A stretch of 6,181 bases of DNA, taken from contig BNVZ01000082.1 of assembly GCA_025998475.1 (NCBI GenBank), positions 1 through 6,181 on the forward strand. The letters are read 5' to 3'. The DNA is from Endomicrobiia bacterium (GTDB lineage: Bacteria > Elusimicrobiota > Endomicrobiia > Endomicrobiales > Endomicrobiaceae). A program made the translations under genes and the position numbers. The stretch's first letter is position 1; every line of letters starts with the position of its first letter. Below, one piece after another: positions 5,166-6,181 of this stretch. The notes under the pieces are model-generated. The model was not told the DNA's origin, did no database searches, and worked only from the letters and a program-made list of their open reading frames with translations.

Positions 5166-5980
5166 ATGAAACAGAAAAAGAAAGCATGTGGGTCGGGTGG
5201 AATGGGTTTAGTATTAATGGGAGTAAAGAAAGCATTTGATAAAACAAAGGATAGCAAGGAGGAAAGAAAAGATAGGGCAAGTAGGTGAGCAAAGAGAAAA
5301 TTGAGTACAGAGAATATTGTAAAGATGATGTTTTAGTACTTTAGGGCAATACCCGAACATATTATCACTTGAGACAGTTACAATGTCAGCAAAAGTTGTG
5401 GATATAGACATAGGGTATGCACAAGAAGCATTAATGAGTAGTGGGGAAAATACTAGAGGGAATAGTTATTGATAAACAAAGCGCTAGAAGTAGAAGTAAC
5501 AGTGATTATGCTAGAGATTGACACAAAGACCTAAAAAAAACAGCGAAAGTGGCGAAAGCGAAAAGAATAATAGACATACAATAACCGTTGGTAGTAGTTA
5601 AATTAAAGGTAAGCAAATAGTATGCACAGCGATAATAGGGCAAGGAGCACGATTTTAGTTTATTTTAGTAGGTATGTATTTATGCAAAGAAAGACAATAA
5701 GATACATGGCAGATACAATTTAGGAGGCCTTAGGCAAAATACATACAAACACACTAGTTCTAAAAAAAAGAGATCAAAGAAACACCCACTGACAAAAGAA
5801 GATAAAGAGTTAAATAGAAAGATTTATCAGATGATTATAGCAGAAAACATTAAAGTATTTGTTAAAAGGTTCAAAATAGTCTAAAGAATAGATAAGTAAT
5901 AGCGGAAGACCCTTTGGACTGCGATTTAACTTGGGGTTTCAGGTGTTTGTAATTTTGAATTTAACACTCGAGTTGTGTAA
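5166..5980 (+). pseudogene. IS5-family DDE transposase, multiply frameshifted
   Basis: Pieces of the family appear in the right order across three frames. They are LMGVKKAFDKTKDSKEERK (N-terminal helix), KLSTENIV.MM, CGYRHRVC..SINE (equivalent to the YR-x-IK-x-VE segment), VEVTVIMLEID, KKQRKW, YMADT, a PTDKRR-like remnant of the LTKED block, FGLRFNL, and finally GVCNFEF. The likely DDE triad is Asp 5520-5522, Asp 5712-5714 and Glu 5843-5845. The last two are about 44 codons apart, as expected, but in different frames. At least half a dozen stops and several indels are present, for instance extra G in ttgggg after FNL. ATG 5166 is the probable original start. The gene is dead. The nearest named group within IS5 cannot be fixed by eye. 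Confidence 0.8.
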
Positions 5981-5990
5981 GAGGTCTAAT
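5677..5990 (+). repeat. Inverted copy of 4475-4804
   Basis: The last 314 bp of the IS5-family element are repeated in opposite orientation at 4475-4804, about 85-90% identical by eye with small indels. The two copies bracket the IS110 fragment and the 5' part of the element. Confidence 0.85.
5978..5990 (-). repeat. Right terminal inverted repeat of the IS5-family element
   Basis: taagaggtctaat is the exact inverted partner of 5120-5132. The stop codon of the transposase frame (taa, 5978-5980) lies inside it. A variant of the same end occurs at about 4473-4482 in the inverted remnant. Confidence 0.85.
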
Positions 5991-6181
5991 AGAAAAAGAT
6001 CTTGAAAGATTTGATTTGGTAAGAAAAATGTGGGACTTAATGCTTACAGAAGTTTACAGCGTCCCTCGAATATTAAATATTGCAAATAATGAATGGGGTT
6101 TTAGAACAAAACCATATAAAAGGATAGGAGGCGGAGAATTATCAAGAAGTAATGCTTATAGAATATTTACAAATATATTTT
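5989..6181 (+). pseudogene. Large serine recombinase, C-terminal-region fragment (runs off window)
   Basis: The frame from 5989 to the edge is open and reads IEKDLERFDLVRKMWDLML, then EVYSVPRILNIANNEWGFRT, then ELSRSNAYRIFTNIF. This is the Recombinase domain (PF07508) of large serine recombinases: the ER-x-x-LVRKM helix, the YS-x-x-x-I-x-x-x-x-N-x-x-G-x-x-T motif and the LSRS-x-x-YRI-x-x-N end. These enzymes integrate and excise phages and mobile islands. The N-terminal catalytic serine domain is missing, because the IS5-family element ends immediately before the fragment. The frame happens to stay open back into the IS end (SSCVRGL). What lies beyond the window is unknown, so it could be a complete C-terminal half. 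Without a catalytic domain it cannot recombine DNA. Confidence 0.75.

Larger units (their letters stand above)
5120..5990 (+). mobile_element. IS5-family insertion sequence, end to end but decayed
   Basis: Both ends are present: attagacctctta (5120-5132) and its exact reverse complement taagaggtctaat (5978-5990). The span of 871 bp fits small IS5-family elements. The TA inside each end could be a target duplication rather than part of the repeat. The single internal gene is an IS5-type DDE transposase on the plus strand with many stops and frameshifts. The flanks differ in origin: IS110 transposase on the left, serine recombinase on the right. The element therefore does not sit in one simply interrupted gene. 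Confidence 0.82.

Noticed and set aside
5214..5411. Minus-strand 65-residue frame in the IS5-family element
   Set aside because: It is antisense to recognisable transposase pieces on the plus strand and has no features of its own.
4366..6181. tRNA or rRNA gene, or tRNA attachment site, beside the recombinase
   Set aside because: No cloverleaf, TTC-containing T-arm or rRNA-like block was found. The hairpins present are explained by the IS110 leader.

Overview
This is an A+T-rich window (roughly one third G+C by eye) from a bacterium with ribosomal protein S1, a lipoprotein export signal and sigma70-type promoters. A host-associated Gram-negative-like lineage such as Endomicrobia/Elusimicrobiota would fit, but that is a guess from base composition and gene style, not a demonstrated assignment.

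Region 1 (1-1476) is a rearranged ribosomal protein S1 gene. Positions 1-519 and 656-1174 read as the same 519-bp sequence in direct orientation. Between them lie a fragment of an IS5-family transposase gene (about 515-571) and a 91-bp inverted copy of the S1 sequence (572-662). That inverted copy forms a near-perfect hairpin with 676-766. The second copy continues to the natural end of the gene at 1476. The arrangement looks like replication snap-back plus template switching, either in the cell or during DNA amplification or assembly.

Region 2 (1508-4365) holds two intact, divergently transcribed genes for exported proteins with carbohydrate-active-enzyme character. On the minus strand is a lipoprotein of the DUF4015 putative glycosyl hydrolase family (1508-2746). 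On the plus strand is a secreted protein with a degenerate GH57-like region and a glucodextranase-C-like end (2803-4365). Their promoters interleave, and both predicted transcription starts fall at or within a couple of bases of the start codon, so both messages look leaderless. A shared role in envelope or extracellular glycan work is plausible but inferred.

Region 3 (4366-6181) is a graveyard of mobile DNA. In order it holds: about 110 bp with no recognisable gene; the 3' end of an IS5-family element on the minus strand (4475-4804); the 5' part of an IS110-family element with a structured noncoding leader and the first residues of its DEDD transposase (4805-5119); a decayed but end-to-end IS5-family element with 13-bp terminal inverted repeats (5120-5990); and the C-terminal part of a large serine recombinase that runs off the window (5989-6181). 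The IS110 leader has the position, length and stem-loop content expected of a bridge RNA, which makes it the most interesting non-protein signal here. None of these mobile pieces appears functional as it stands.
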